A stretch of DNA of 51,419 nt from Zancudomyces culisetae (Eukaryota > Kickxellomycota > Harpellomycetes > Harpellales > Legeriomycetaceae), in the NCBI GenBank assembly GCA_001969505.1, contig LSSK01000044.1:1-51419 (forward strand). The letters are read 5' to 3'. The notes beneath the pieces were generated by a model. That model was not told the origin of the DNA. It ran no database searches and saw only the letters and a list, made by a program, of their open reading frames with translations. The position numbers and the translations under genes are program-made. Positions 11,179 through 22,138 of the stretch are shown piece after piece. Numbering within the stretch: the first letter of the stretch is position 1; each line of letters begins with the position of its first letter.

Positions 11179-12076
11179 TTATATAAGTATCGTATCCTTT
11201 GTTTCTTTCCTTTTTTTCTTTTTTAATGAAATCTACTCTTTATTCAGCAGCAGCTCGCTCTATAAACCTATTTATTCATCACTTTTACTTTAAGCAAAAA
11301 AAATAAAATTGGTAACTGCCTCTTTAAAATTATGTTAAAACTTGAGCGCTTGTTTTTACAATTTTCGTCAAAAACAATTCGCATATATGTATGTATTTAA
11401 CAGAATCAAACTGAAGAAGAAAAAATAGGTACAAAAAAAAAGTGATTGCTTACAGTTTAAAGGTAAAAGTGTACAGCTTTTGACAATGCACTTGAAGATG
11501 TCTCTTGCATTCAGATTACCTTATTCCTTCGGAAACTAGAATAAGTATCGTCAACCTGTCGTGTGCGGTACGATTAGCACCAGAAGATATGCCGAATACA
11601 ATTTTTTGGATAATGAATGGACTGAAATTTCTGAATCCGATGAAGCAGCTATTTCAAATGATACTAAAGACGCAAACAGGAAATTTGTTTACTTAATTTT
11701 AACAAAAGCAAACATACTGCAACTCCAGATGCTTGGATTTTTTTTTTCATTGTTTTGTGAATCCATGGGTTTGTTCACCCTTATTTTTCCTATTTAATTC
11801 TAAAAAGTGCCTATTGTTGAGAACATTTGCAGAAAAATAAGCGAGTAAAATCAAAGTGCCAAAATGCTAATAAAAACCTTTTACTAGCAAAATAAATAAA
11901 AAATGAAAGCGGACTTGTACCTACAACACTAAAAGAAATATTTATTAAGATTGGGTGTTGGTAATCCTTATAGTTGAGACCTGATGATGTTATCAACATA
12001 AATTTAAAATACCCTAGCCCCACAGAAATACGCACTTCATTTGCCTGTACAAGCACGAAAACTTAGCGTAGACACG
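11179..12076. other. Intergenic region between LSM12 and the GDSL gene
   Basis: AT-rich. The one suspicious stretch is the plus-strand reading frame 11498-11797, listed separately. The sequence near 11880 contains CCTTTTACT between TGCTA and TAGCA, superficially like U5 snRNA loop 1 (see rejected items). Nothing else recognised. Confidence 0.45.
11498..11797 (+). pseudogene. Possible degraded or split small gene with one in-frame stop
   Basis: From an ATG at 11498 the frame reads MSLAFRLPYSFGN, then a TAG, then continues open to 11797 with a hydrophilic acidic section (RYAEYNFLDNEWTEISESDE) and a hydrophobic end. The part before and just after the stop (basic, Ser/Arg-rich, no acidic residues) looks like a mitochondrial presequence followed by mature protein. 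The TAG could instead be a 3' splice site, but I could not find a matching donor. I do not recognise the family. It may be a decayed gene, a misread exon or chance. Confidence 0.22.
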
Positions 12077-13213
12077 CTATTCGCCTAGTAGGTGAGTGTT
12101 GCGTTTCCAGAAGTTTTGCGCTATCACGTGGATTATATCGGCAGTAGCCAGCATTTGTGCTTTTTGCGAGATATGGAATGTATCCCAGAAAAGTCTGTTG
12201 TTTTTAGAACAGTCCGTATCCTGTCCCGGTGTTAGGTCATCCGCAGAGTTGCTATCCTTGCTGGCTATAATAGGTGTAAAGACATCAGGGTGTAAACCAT
12301 ATCTTGTTGGTTCCAAAGCAAGCTGTTTCATGAGTTTGTGAATATCATAGAGTATGAGATTGACGGTTGGATACTTTTTCGTCTTTTCTTCTACCATAAT
12401 TTTCAGAAGACGATTGAACTCCAAGGCCGCATCCCTAGCAGCTGAAACCTGTGAATCCTCAAATTGCCTTATACCAGGATAATCCTCGCGGGGCCGAGTG
12501 GTAAATATTAAAAGGTGTTTCACTTTTGCCTTCTCAATAAGCATCTCCTAATTTTTATGTTCGTAAAAAAATACAGCTTGTCAAAAAAAGCTCACCCAAA
12601 GAAATGCGGTTGTGTCACGCAGGAAAAGGAGGAGTAGCACAAGAGTAAACTTACAATACATTCGGCTTGGCTTTCAATTAGTTCTTTCTCTGTCATTTCC
12701 CGGGTAATATTGTACGAGCCAGGGTATAGGCGAGAAGTTAAATCGTTAGATCCCACAAAGATTGCAAATAGTTCGGTATCACGGCTTGCGCCATTCTCTT
12801 TTACGTTGTATTCGCTATCTAAGTACTGAGCAATCTGCTGTTTCACGCCAGGAACTTCCACTCTGGTAGCTGAATCTTTAACTCTTATGGTGCCTGCAAT
12901 GTTTTCGTTATTTGTTGTAGCATTTCCTAATATTCATGTATTACTTATAAGCAACAAAGTCAAACTTGAGGGAAAAATAAAAAGCAAATTCTAGATTTGG
13001 ACTGTGTTATTTCATCGAAATATACATACCATAAGCGTAGTTCTGAGTCTTCAAGTTAAAAATTCTAACCAGATTGTCGCACCAAACCGGGCCGTCTGAA
13101 AATCTTCCATCGTAACTTCCTGCGATCGGAGATAACCCCTTGCTTACCCTGCGTACATTTCCGATATCAGAATTTGAATCTCCAAAGACCAAAAGCGTAT
13201 CAAAGCCAAACAT
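12077..13213 (-). CDS. GDSL/SGNH-family lipase or acylhydrolase
   Basis: Three exons on the minus strand: 13213-13030, 12926-12655 and 12547-12077, giving 308 aa. Donors are GTATGT and GTAAGT, both acceptors are TAG, and phases match. All SGNH blocks are present. Block I is FGDSNSDIGN at residues 10-19, with Ser12 the nucleophile. Block II is NYAYGNATT across the first junction, with the oxyanion Gly. Block III is GSNDL with the oxyanion Asn. Block V is WDTFHIS with the catalytic Asp and His. No signal peptide precedes block I, so the enzyme is probably cytosolic. These enzymes hydrolyse short esters or lipids; the physiological substrate cannot be told from sequence. The gene resembles fungal acylhydrolases of the cholinesterase/thermolabile-hemolysin-type GDSL clan in catalytic layout only. 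Confidence 0.88.
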
Positions 13214-14990
13214 CTTGATCTTGCTGCCTTTTTTTATGAGCCCGCTAATTCCTGGTATTATTTGGTATTTAACCTTTTTTCTTTACCCTTAATGTAATAT
13301 AGAATCAGTATCAAATGCTGATAACTGGTTTAGGAAAGAAACGGATAAAGCGGTCTATGATACCTGAACTGTACGATTGGATGTGTTTACTTTCACGTGT
13401 TGTTTAACAATATAAAAATCATCAAACCTAGAACTGTGTGTCAGACATTGAAACAAATGGTCAGCAAGTGTTCTGCAACCACCCTCCCCCCAATTTTCTA
13501 CATTTTTTACAAACAAATAGCTAGGATAAGAGAGGGAAGGTCAGGTGAGGAGGGAGGTATTGCTGATCGAGGTGATGCCACCTTTAATACTTCTATGTAA
13601 TACTTACTGACCTGAGCCAGCATATGCTACATCCAGTCCCTTTTTTTCTTATTAATTCGGAATATCTAGCTGGTGAATAACAGAGGTGTCCATAAGTTTT
13701 TAAAACCAGAATGTTTTATGTTACTACACAGGTAGCTTTGGATTATATCATCTAAGAAATGCAATATTTTTTGCGTTTCAATTCATCTGAAAAATACCCA
13801 ATTTTACTGCTTATAAAGTGCAATGTGAAGAGGAAGATGGGAGGAGAGGAGGGGGGGGGTTATGGTAGTGTATGTTATTAAGATTTCATAACCGCAAATG
13901 TAGATATACAATAGATACCTTGTGTTTTTAGTAGTTATCGTGCTCTAATATTCTTTAAAGTTATCAATAACAGATTTGTGAAAAGCTGATTGCTTTTGCT
14001 TTCAATACATTCAATAAATAAAAAAGGATGTGCTGTGTTTTTGGTAACCAGTTTACCAAGATTCTCTTGGTCTGAGAAGATTGAGATAAGTGTGAAGATA
14101 GCGATATTGTATGGTAACGGTAGCAGGGCTCTATTTTTTGTATTGTTTCCAAGTCATACCAATATTATTCTTCTGAGTACCTGAAAGCGTACTTTATTTG
14201 TGTTATTGCATCATATCTGATAAACTTCATACGTCGTCAGCTTAACTCTCTGATTTGTAGATGCAGCTTATATGCTATTCCCGCTAGAAGCACCACTTGT
14301 GAACTAGTTGCCTTGCTTGCGCTTGTGGGCCATGAATAGTGAATGTGCATAAACAATGTTTCCTTGCGGTTCTGACCAATCATATACTTGGATGTTTTCG
14401 AATTTGAGAACATATTTGTCAAATCAAGCACAAATTCAAATTTCGAAAAATCGCAAAAAAGTAACCAAAAATACGTGATCGTTAAACGAAGTGCTGGCGT
14501 CAAAGATCCCATTATTGAAACATTTATTGACAAGAAGACAGGTGCAAAGTGCTATAACTGGTATTATCTGTGCATTCTGGACCTTTTTCTTACGGTTTGA
14601 ACTCGCTTATTAATTTAAAAAACTGAATTTAATGTTAAGTTGATAAGAAATCAAAAACACTAACCACATAGACGCTGTTCAATGTTCCCAAATCTAATTT
14701 CGTTAGTATTTTTGCAAATAAACAACCAAGTTGGGGAAGGAAAATATGAGCAAAGAAGTGGAGGTGTAGAAATATGGAGGAGTGTTATAGATGTACAAAC
14801 AAAAATGACTCGTGCTAAACTTAAATTTTTGTTAATTACAATTACTCAGCAATTGCTTAATGGTTTAGAATCACAAAAAAACCACAGAATTTAAAAAAGA
14901 AAAACATATATAAACACATGTGCTTTGCCCCTTTTAGCATTACACCAACATTTCAAGAAAAAGGTTGTAAATAAAATATCAGAAACTAAA
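13214..14990. other. 1.8-kb intergenic region, promoter of MET3 at its right end
   Basis: Lies between the divergent GDSL gene (-) and MET3 (+). Contains a purine-rich tract ending in nine G (13851-13859) and a CACGTG at about 13394. A plus-strand ORF at 14388-14600 has a protein-like stretch (KYVIVKRSAGVKDPIIETFI) but an upstream stop and no splice acceptor I can defend, so I do not call it. No RNA gene seen. Confidence 0.45.
14907..14914 (+). promoter_or_regulatory. TATA box of MET3
   Basis: TATATAAA, a canonical TATA element, lies 77 bp upstream of the MET3 ATG in an AT-rich leader. The spacing is typical for a fungal core promoter with a short 5' leader. No Cbf1-type CACGTG was found in the proximal 400 bp. 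Confidence 0.5.
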
Positions 14991-16205
14991 ATGACAATAT
15001 CTCCTCACGGTGGAATACTAAAAGACCTGATTGCCCGAGATGCACCAATAAAGGCGCAGCTCGAGGAAAGTGCGAAGACCCTTCCAAGCCTGGAACTGAC
15101 AGAGAGACAGCTCTGTGACTTGGAGTTGCTGTCAAATGGTGGATTCTCGCCGCTTGAGGGCTTTATGACTAAAGAAGACTATTCAAGCGTTGTAAACTCT
15201 GACCGACTTGCGAATGGTTTGGTATGGACAATTCCAGTATGCTTAGATACGAATCTAGATCACCTCAAAAAGATCTTCAACACCAACGAGAACAATGAAA
15301 TTTTGGGAAAGAAGTTGGTTTTAGTAGACCCAAGAAACGGAAGTAACTTGGCTATCATTAAAATCAAGGATTTGTACTCTGTAGACAAGGAGGAAGAGGC
15401 TATAAAGGTTTTCGGTACAAAGAGCACTCACCATCCTGCCGTGGATTACCTATTCAACCAGACTGGTGATATTTACATTGGTGGCGATATCCAAATAATA
15501 AATCCCGTCAGCCATGAGGATTTCCAAGAGATCAGATTCACGCCTGCACAAGTCAGAGAAAAGTTTGAAAAGGATGGGTTTGAACGAGTTGTTGCCTTCC
15601 AAACCAGAAATCCAATGCATAGAGCCCATCATGAACTCACTTTGCGTGCTGGTGAAAAGGTAAATGCCAAGATACTTGTACATCCAGTGGTTGGCATGAC
15701 AAAGCCAGGTGATGTCGACTACATTACCCGCGTCAAGGTATACAAGATCATCATGGAGTACTACAAACCAAACACCGCATTTCTGTCACTTCTTCCACTG
15801 GCCATGCGCATGGCAGGACCAAAAGAAGCTGTGTGGCACGCAATAATCAGAAAAAACTATGGTGCATCCCATATAATTGTAGGAAGAGATCATGCAGGTC
15901 CAGGAAAAGATATCGATGGAAAGGATTTCTATGGTCCATATGAAGCACAAGAATTTATAGAACAGTATGAGGATGAGCTTGAAATCAAACCAGTTCGGTT
16001 CTCTATGTTGGCCTACTTGCCCGATGAGAATAGATATGAAGAGATCGACAAGCTGGAAAAGGGCGCAAAGACCTTGAATATTTCCGGAACAGAGCTCAGA
16101 AACATGCTGAAAACTGGTGAAGACATCCCAGAATGGTTCTCCTATCCTCATGTTGTGAGCGTACTTAAGAGTGAGTATGCAAAATTGCAAAAAGCTCAAG
16201 CCTAG
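14991..16205 (+). CDS. MET3: ATP sulfurylase (sulfate adenylyltransferase), short form
   Basis: A single exon of 404 aa. The start is the ATG at 14991, because MTISPHGGILKDLIARDAPI aligns with the N-terminus of fungal Met3 (PHGGILxDLIxRD). The upstream in-frame extension has no ATG. The enzyme makes adenosine 5'-phosphosulfate from sulfate and ATP, the first step of sulfate assimilation. The PUA-like N-terminal domain (NGGFSPLEGF) is present. The catalytic domain has the HxxH-type motif in QTRNPMHRAHHEL, and GRDHAGPGKD plus ISGTELRNML complete the nucleotide site. The protein stops right after the SYPHVVSVLKSEYAKLQ helix. Yeast Met3 (511 aa) and filamentous-fungal enzymes (about 570 aa) continue into an APS-kinase-like domain; no such sequence is seen downstream. 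This resembles the roughly 400-aa catalytic form found elsewhere. Confidence 0.95.
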   Translation: MTISPHGGILKDLIARDAPIKAQLEESAKTLPSLELTERQLCDLELLSNGGFSPLEGFMTKEDYSSVVNSDRLANGLVWTIPVCLDTNLDHLKKIFNTNENNEILGKKLVLVDPRNGSNLAIIKIKDLYSVDKEEEAIKVFGTKSTHHPAVDYLFNQTGDIYIGGDIQIINPVSHEDFQEIRFTPAQVREKFEKDGFERVVAFQTRNPMHRAHHELTLRAGEKVNAKILVHPVVGMTKPGDVDYITRVKVYKIIMEYYKPNTAFLSLLPLAMRMAGPKEAVWHAIIRKNYGASHIIVGRDHAGPGKDIDGKDFYGPYEAQEFIEQYEDELEIKPVRFSMLAYLPDENRYEEIDKLEKGAKTLNISGTELRNMLKTGEDIPEWFSYPHVVSVLKSEYAKLQKAQA

Positions 16206-16643
16206 TTTCTTATGATTATGTCCATATTTAGTGCATTTTCATTGTATAGAAAGTGACGGCTATGTAAATCCGTATAAAGTAAAACCTAAATAAATATATT
16301 CACATTTCTCTTTACTGGTGCAGATAGTGCAGATAAGTGTATTTAGTTTTTCAACCTTGTTGCATTCCTTCAACAGGAAATATCGATAGTTAGTTTTTGT
16401 GGTAATAATATGGGTACAGTTATTTTTTGTCTCGAAATGTGTATAGCACAATTAATAGCAAAAGCGAAGTTTATTTATGCGTCTAAAGTACATGTAAAAA
16501 TAACTTGTAAGGTAAAGGGAACAAAAAATGGATCTTCAGACCCAGCTATTACAGATAAGAGGTCCCAAGTACTGTATAGTTTTACCCCCTCCCCTTACCT
16601 CCAAAAAAAAAATGAAGGCGAGTGAAAAACAGGAGATCAATTC
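16206..16643. other. 3' intergenic region of the convergent pair MET3 / SYF2
   Basis: AT-rich, with an AATAAA-like ATAAATA near 16290 that could serve MET3 polyadenylation. A C-rich run (CCCCCTCCCC) is at about 16585. Nothing else recognised. Confidence 0.45.
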
Positions 16644-17713
16644 CTACAAAGCAGTGCCTCTTTCAAAGCTATCACGGATCTCCTTGGTGTAAGGATCATA
16701 GGCACGAGCAATTTTCCTATTGAAGTGAGCATTCCTGTCATTGATATATGTAACTTCACCTGTTTTGTTTATGTCCCTATTAGCCTTCTTGATACTAGCC
16801 TTTTGTCTCTTGGCGCTATTGGCTTGGGATTGTACTATAGAATTAGATAGCTTTTCAAGGTTGTGGTCACTTGGTCTGACCAGCTGATCATCCAGTAGAA
16901 TATTTGTATCATCAAAGCCCGCTCCAGCACTTTCGCCAACCCTCGAATTGATAGCTTCAACAACTTTTTTCTGGTAGTTGTATGACTCCAAATCAGGCTT
17001 AATCTCCCTAACAAGCTTTTTGTATTTTCGATTGGCAACATCGTTGTAATCAGCAAACCCAGGATTGTAGTTTTCTTTTTTTTCTTCCATTTTTTTGTTG
17101 TATCGCTCAACATCCTCAGCGCTGTAGTCCCAACTTCGAACTCTTTCATAATCAAGCCCTAAGTCCGTAATTTCTTGTTGTCGCAAGACTTCTAGGGCTT
17201 CCTTTCGCTTCCTTTCCATCCTACCCTCGGCTTTAGATGAATTTTTAGACGCTTGTACTTCTTTATAAACGTCCTTTCTGTTTTGCCTTTCTGATGCATA
17301 CTATTTTTCAGGTTAAATGAAAAGTTCAGTACAGCAATTCAACAGAAGAGTAATAAAAAAATAATGTTTTAAGGCTTTTTTGCACATACCATTTTTTGCC
17401 TTAGCAATGCCAGCTTTTGTGTTCGTTCTAATATAGGAGCAGGTAAGTCTTTACGAGCACATATATCGGGTGTATCTTCATCACTACTTTCGTATTCACT
17501 GTTATCTTCGTTTCCACTTCCACCTTCACTTTCACTTTCACTCTCATTATTGTGATTGTCTTCATTTTGATTTTCGCTTTCATTCTCAGCTGTAGATTTT
17601 GCGTTTAAAATATCCTTTTCAGCCGTTTCCAAAGCCCCTGGATGTTCTAAATCCCGTTCATCCACCGAGGCTTCCATCGCTTCTATCGCTTCTACGTTAG
17701 CTTTTCCTTTCAT
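16644..17713 (-). CDS. SYF2: Pre-mRNA-splicing factor Syf2
   Basis: Two exons on the minus strand, 17713-17390 and 17300-16644, encoding 326 aa. The donor GTATGT and acceptor ATAG join in phase 0. The first 80 residues are acidic and Ser-rich (a low-complexity lead of E, D, S and N). The Syf2 domain follows, starting near ERTQKLALLRQKM, with the diagnostic LGLDYERVRSWDYSAEDVE and NPGFADYNDVANRKYKKLV, then KPDLESYNYQ. Syf2 is a component of the Prp19/NTC-associated spliceosome that acts near catalytic activation. The convergent neighbour MET3 is unrelated. Size is above yeast Syf2 (215 aa) because of the acidic leader, which is common in other fungi. Confidence 0.92.
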
Positions 17714-18203
17714 CCTGAATTTATTTTACTCTTATTTTACTATTTTGTATTTAAAATTTTTTAGCATACAGAGAAATGAGGCAGAATTAATAATTTGGCA
17801 TATTATAGAAATTTGAATTTAAATATAATTGAAAAATTCTTTGATTCGCCATATTGTGCAACAAAGGTATGAGTTGAACCAAGGCTCTTGGATATGATGG
17901 AATATTTTGTCTCTAGCGTGCGCAGGCTTTTGGTTAGCAGAAAAAAAGTAACCCTCTTATCGAGTAGAGTTTATGCAAAGGTAAACCAAATAATGCTATA
18001 GCTATTTGAAAATGACCATTCTTTTGATACTTGGTAAAGAGAATCAATTAAGGGTCTGTGTCGCTGGATAGATCAGATAAATAAAATGCTAGTTCATAAG
18101 TTTTGTCTTTTATAAGGCATACAAATCAAAAATATAATGTAGATATAGCATTAACAAAAGTGGATTAAATGTAAAAAACATATCTAGATAATACAATCAC
18201 TAG
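17714..18203. other. Intergenic region between SYF2 and the PX gene
   Basis: Both flanking genes run on the minus strand, so this holds the SYF2 promoter and the 3' end of the PX gene. AT-rich. No ORF or RNA gene recognised. Confidence 0.45.
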
Positions 18204-19890
18204 TCAACGAGACAAGCACCATGTCCTAAACTCCATACTTGATCCGAGAATTGGGTGCAGAGCAATATAGGACAGTAAATACTGTAAAGAGTTTTCCCTT
18301 TGATCCAAAAACACGTCGTTAAAGTTTCCCAAAATTCGTTTCGGTGGAAGCTTTGGTAGGTTTTTTCCAAACATAGGATACATCCTTTTCATGACTAGTC
18401 TTAGTCGTTCAAAATCAGTGTATCTTTTCGAAAGCTCCAAGTTTTCGCCCTTGGTTTACAAAATTTGTATATTAGTAAAACTCCAACAAGAAAAATCGAA
18501 TTAAAATACACCAGTGCAAATATCAAGCTAAGCACACTTACATTAACGGTGTTAATCGCAACTCTATACTCAACATGTGCATCCAAACCAACCCCACAAA
18601 TATTCCTTGAAAGTATTTGTGCGTCGGTGGCAAACGGTCTTGGAACAATATCGCTCCCAACTATCTCCAGATTTGGCCTCTATACAACATAATGTTAAAC
18701 AAAAAAAAAAAATCTGGTACAAGTCGATAGCTACTTATATATATATATATATACAAATCCTACAACAACAGTAAAGAAATTAAAAGACTCTTACATCCTG
18801 CTCTCTACCCTTATTGGGCACATACAGGCTATGTGCTCCTGAATTCAGACGCAGAGTCCTACTATTATCAGCCTCTGTGGAATCGTTTCTTGCCGTAAAT
18901 ACGAATGGCGCATCTCTGGAAGCTGAGCTTGTGCGCATGCGCTGAGGATGTTCATACATAAATGAATTAGCTACTGCTTGACGATTGGATTCGAAGTATA
19001 AACTCTTGGTGTCAAATGCCCTCAAAATAGTATCTTCACAATGTTCACCTTGTTGTGATTTTGATCCCATCGCCATAAGCGCACTCAATCGAGGTGAGTT
19101 CTTTGCATGAGTTAAAACGATGTTCTCGTCAACAGGTTTGCCATTGTATTTTAGATCTTTGTTTGTCCTAATAAACCCTTCAAGAGAAGGCGTTCGACTA
19201 GAGCTCGGGATTACTAAAATTGTAGTTCTAACGTCTTTTAGAACGTTTGCAAGTATGAATGAAGCGCGAAACTAACCCATTAACTTACCATAGCAGGCAT
19301 ATAAAACAGACTCTGTCAAGTTGTACTTAATTTGGTCGAATGTATATTCACCATCACCAAAAGTCCAAGTATCTTTTAGCTTGATACCAAGTGATAACTG
19401 ATCGATATATTCATCGGAGATCCTTTTCATAATTCGGAAATGCCTTTTGATTCCTTTTATAGCTTTATAATCTATATTACACATATTTTCGGAGCACACT
19501 TGTCAATGAAAAGACATAACAGCACGAAAAAAAATAAAGCGCACTATTTACTTACAATCAATGCATTTATTAAATCGGTATATTCCATTGTCGATGTTTT
19601 CGTACTCTATGATTTTATTTTCGGCGATTTTGGTTAACCCAATGCTTTCGATGTTGATTTGTCGTAGTATCTCCTTTCTCAGAATCTCTAGTGTTTATTA
19701 GTACTCTTTTTTTCTATAAATTGAAAATCTAGAACCGAATACTTTTGGAATTGTTTGAATGAAAGATAGAGAGGTGGAGAAAAGAAGAATGTATTGCTTA
19801 ACACTAAGACCTGAAAATGAGTTTACCTGAGATTTCCACTGCATATTCGTTTAGCTTATGAATATCAGCTCGTAAGTTTTCTACTTCCAT
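18204..19890 (-). CDS. PX (phox homology) domain protein with helical N-terminus
   Basis: Six exons on the minus strand: 19890-19827, 19687-19556, 19498-19289, 19213-18795, 18679-18542 and 18449-18204, encoding 402 aa. All phases agree, with donors GTAAAC/GTAAGT/GTAAGA and acceptors TAG or, at exons 3 and 6, AAG. The C-terminal about 125 residues form a PX domain: RPNLEIVGSDIVPRPFATDA, EYRVAINTVN, then SKRYTDFERLRLVMKR with the phosphoinositide-binding R-Y-T-D-F, then a Pro-rich loop (LPKLPPKRILG) and LDQRENSLQYLLSYIALHP. PX domains bind phosphatidylinositol 3-phosphate on endosomes or vacuoles. Residues 1-135 are predicted helical with repeated hydrophobic spacing, and 136-275 look disordered. 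I cannot match the N-terminal half to a known sorting nexin. No BAR domain follows because PX is at the extreme C-terminus. Confidence 0.78.
18735..18754. repeat. TA dinucleotide microsatellite
   Basis: A run of about nine TA units within the fourth intron of the PX gene. Confidence 0.75.
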
Positions 19891-20055
19891 TATTTTATTT
19901 TCGGTTGCGCAATGGCAATACATATACATATACTTGAGCTTTAATTAACATATATGGTGCAATGTTCTTTTTTTTTCTCATTATAATGTTTCATTAAAAA
20001 AATAAAAAATACATTTGATACGTGCTAGAAATGTTTGAAAATAATGAATGTTGGT

Positions 20056-20082
20056 GGGTGGGTGGATGGGGGTGGAAAGGGG
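20056..20082 (+). other. Potential G-quadruplex
   Basis: Four G-runs of three or more (20056-20058, 20060-20062, 20068-20072, 20079-20082) with loops of 1, 5 and 6 bases. This fits the standard G3+N1-7 rule. It lies about 166 bp upstream of the PX gene start codon, on that gene's template strand. Confidence 0.65.
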
Positions 20083-21671
20083 TAAAATTGAACCAACAAA
20101 AGCAAGTAATCTCTCCTAAAGATTGGTGCAAATTTGTTGGATGCCACGTTCTCATTCTGTTTCGGCAAATGTTCAGCGGATGCCAAGTCACGAATAACAA
20201 GCATTTTGAAATAAAAGTGTGTAACCAACCAGTGCCTGTAATTCTGGTTTGCTAAAATCAAAGTCCGCTATTTCCTATATAAAAAAACAGAACAAAAGCA
20301 AAAAGACTGAGGACAAGATGAAGCGTTTTTTATATTACATTTTCCTCTAGTTACCCCACCTATCCCACTCACCTCTTTTACTGTATAACTGTACTGTATG
20401 ATTGTAATTGATATTGTTAAACGCTATATTGTATGCAAGTAAAATAAAAAAAGCGAGTTTAAAGGGTGTGGTGGGTACAGCATTCAAATTTTGTGGTGTG
20501 ACGGATATTACTGAAGAGGTATACTTAGACCACGTGTATCTGTGTAGATTTTTATTATAAGTCACGTTTTTGAAGAGCTACATATAGTATTTACTCTTAA
20601 TATGCTGTATGCCTAAGATAGAAATAAGATATCATTGTTTTTTGAGGTGTAATTTAGAGTATCAATTATTTTACATTCCACATCAACATAAAGCTACTAA
20701 CAGTTATATCCTGTCATTAACTTACAGAAAATTACTACTGTTTTCTTTTATGCTGCAATATATTCATAATAAATTTGTACCCATCAATAAGAAAAGGAGT
20801 CCAAGTGCCAGGATAATTGTAAATACTTGAATTCTTCTGGTAAAAATTTCCTTCTAATTGTATTATTTGTGATAATGGAAATATTATCTCTAAGAATGAG
20901 TTCTAAGAGCTAAAGTTGTTGAGAAGTGTACTCACTCCTCCTCTACAAGCTATTGATAAAAAAAATTTAATCTTTTTTTGTGGAATCCCTAATTTTTGCT
21001 TTCTGTTTGTACATTGTGTAGTAATGAGATCGAAAATACAGGATAATAAACTAAAACTACAGTATAATCTCTTGGTTTATAGCATAGAGTATTAGTTTGC
21101 AACTAATATTTTCACATGTAAACGCAAACACCAGGTATTAGGAAACTAAGTGCGGATTTTACACCTACACCTTCGAGCCAAATTCTGGATGCATTTTGGC
21201 GACATTTTGTCTGCTTGTGCAATTCCCACACCAAAAATCGCTTAATTTTACTAAAAAGTATGGGTGTGAATATCGGTCAGTGTAGTATGTATTGTATCTC
21301 CATCAAGCTAGTAGTCGTGTTTTCCGGTTTAGGTTTAAGATTAGCTTTCGGTTGCGAGTTGAGCGCTTTAGACATATTCACGTACTTTGCGCGTGGAAAC
21401 TCGTTGATTAGCATAGCTACAACAAATTGTTTCTACAATATTGAAGCTACTGCGGAAATTAATTTTAAAACCTATTCATTTATTGGTGCAGTTATTGGCC
21501 TCAATATGGATCATGTGTTAAATTACAAGTCAAAGTTCTAAATAGCATTCCCAATCAATTAGTGTGCACTTTTCGTTCATAAAAGCACGGTTATTAGAAA
21601 TTGTGCAGTAAACGAAAGATGATCTGTAGGTCAAGTTGGTTATATAATTTGTGGTGGGTTTTCTCTAGTGT

Positions 21672-21685
21672 AGTTCACGTGAACT
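21672..21685. promoter_or_regulatory. Palindromic E-box-like site upstream of URA7
   Basis: AGTTCACGTGAACT is a perfect 14-bp palindrome centred on CACGTG, about 455 bp upstream of the CTP synthase ATG. CACGTG is the core bound by fungal bHLH factors (Cbf1, Pho4, Ino2/Ino4 families). Binding by any of these is inference. Confidence 0.4.
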
Positions 21686-21784
21686 TAAATTCCGGGATGG
21701 CAGCCTAAAAGTTACTGGTAATGTGATTGGTGATTTTTTTTAATTTTATTAGCTCATTTTTCATCACTAAGGAAACAGGAAAAG

Positions 21785-21863
21785 AAAAAAAAAATTTTTT
21801 TTAACACTAGTTAATATAGATCAAAGAAAAAAAAAATTCTCGGAAATAAAAAAATTTTTTTTT
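21785..21863. promoter_or_regulatory. Paired A-tract/T-tract promoter element of URA7
   Basis: Two junctions of about A10T8 (21785-21802) and A7T9 (21848-21863), 45 bp apart and followed directly by TATATAAA. Poly(dA:dT) tracts exclude nucleosomes in fungal promoters. The AAAAATTTT core also fits the RRPE consensus of ribosome-biogenesis genes. Confidence 0.45.
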
Positions 21864-22138
21864 GTATATAAACCAAAGATTTCGCAGAAAAATTGAAACC
21901 TTCCCGTCACTTTGAAGTAATTAAAAGTTACTAAAGTTGAAAACCGGGCAAGTACATAGAACTAAAAAGTAAGTTTGTCTTTTAAGGTTTGAAAGAGTGG
22001 TTTCCGTGCTCTGGTTTTATAATTTGAACCGATTATTCTTCTCTGAGGAGGTGCAGTTCTTATACAAAGACGATCTATAAATACAATTTGTACTGTATAG
22101 AACAAAAGAAAACACTGCTAAGAAAACAAGAATCAAAA

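Larger units (their letters stand above)
19891..22138. other. 2.2-kb intergenic region between divergent PX gene and URA7
   Basis: Contains a G-quadruplex motif (20056-20082), a 14-bp palindrome with CACGTG (21672-21685), and two A/T-junction elements (21785-21802 and 21848-21863) in front of URA7. The plus-strand ORFs at 20609-20830 and 21215-21541 have no recognisable motif and are not called. Confidence 0.45.

Noticed and set aside
11850..11900. U5 snRNA-like loop (CCTTTTACT between TGCTA and TAGCA arms)
   Set aside because: The invariant GCC before TTTTAC is ACC here, the stem is only 5 bp with an over-long loop, and no Sm site follows.
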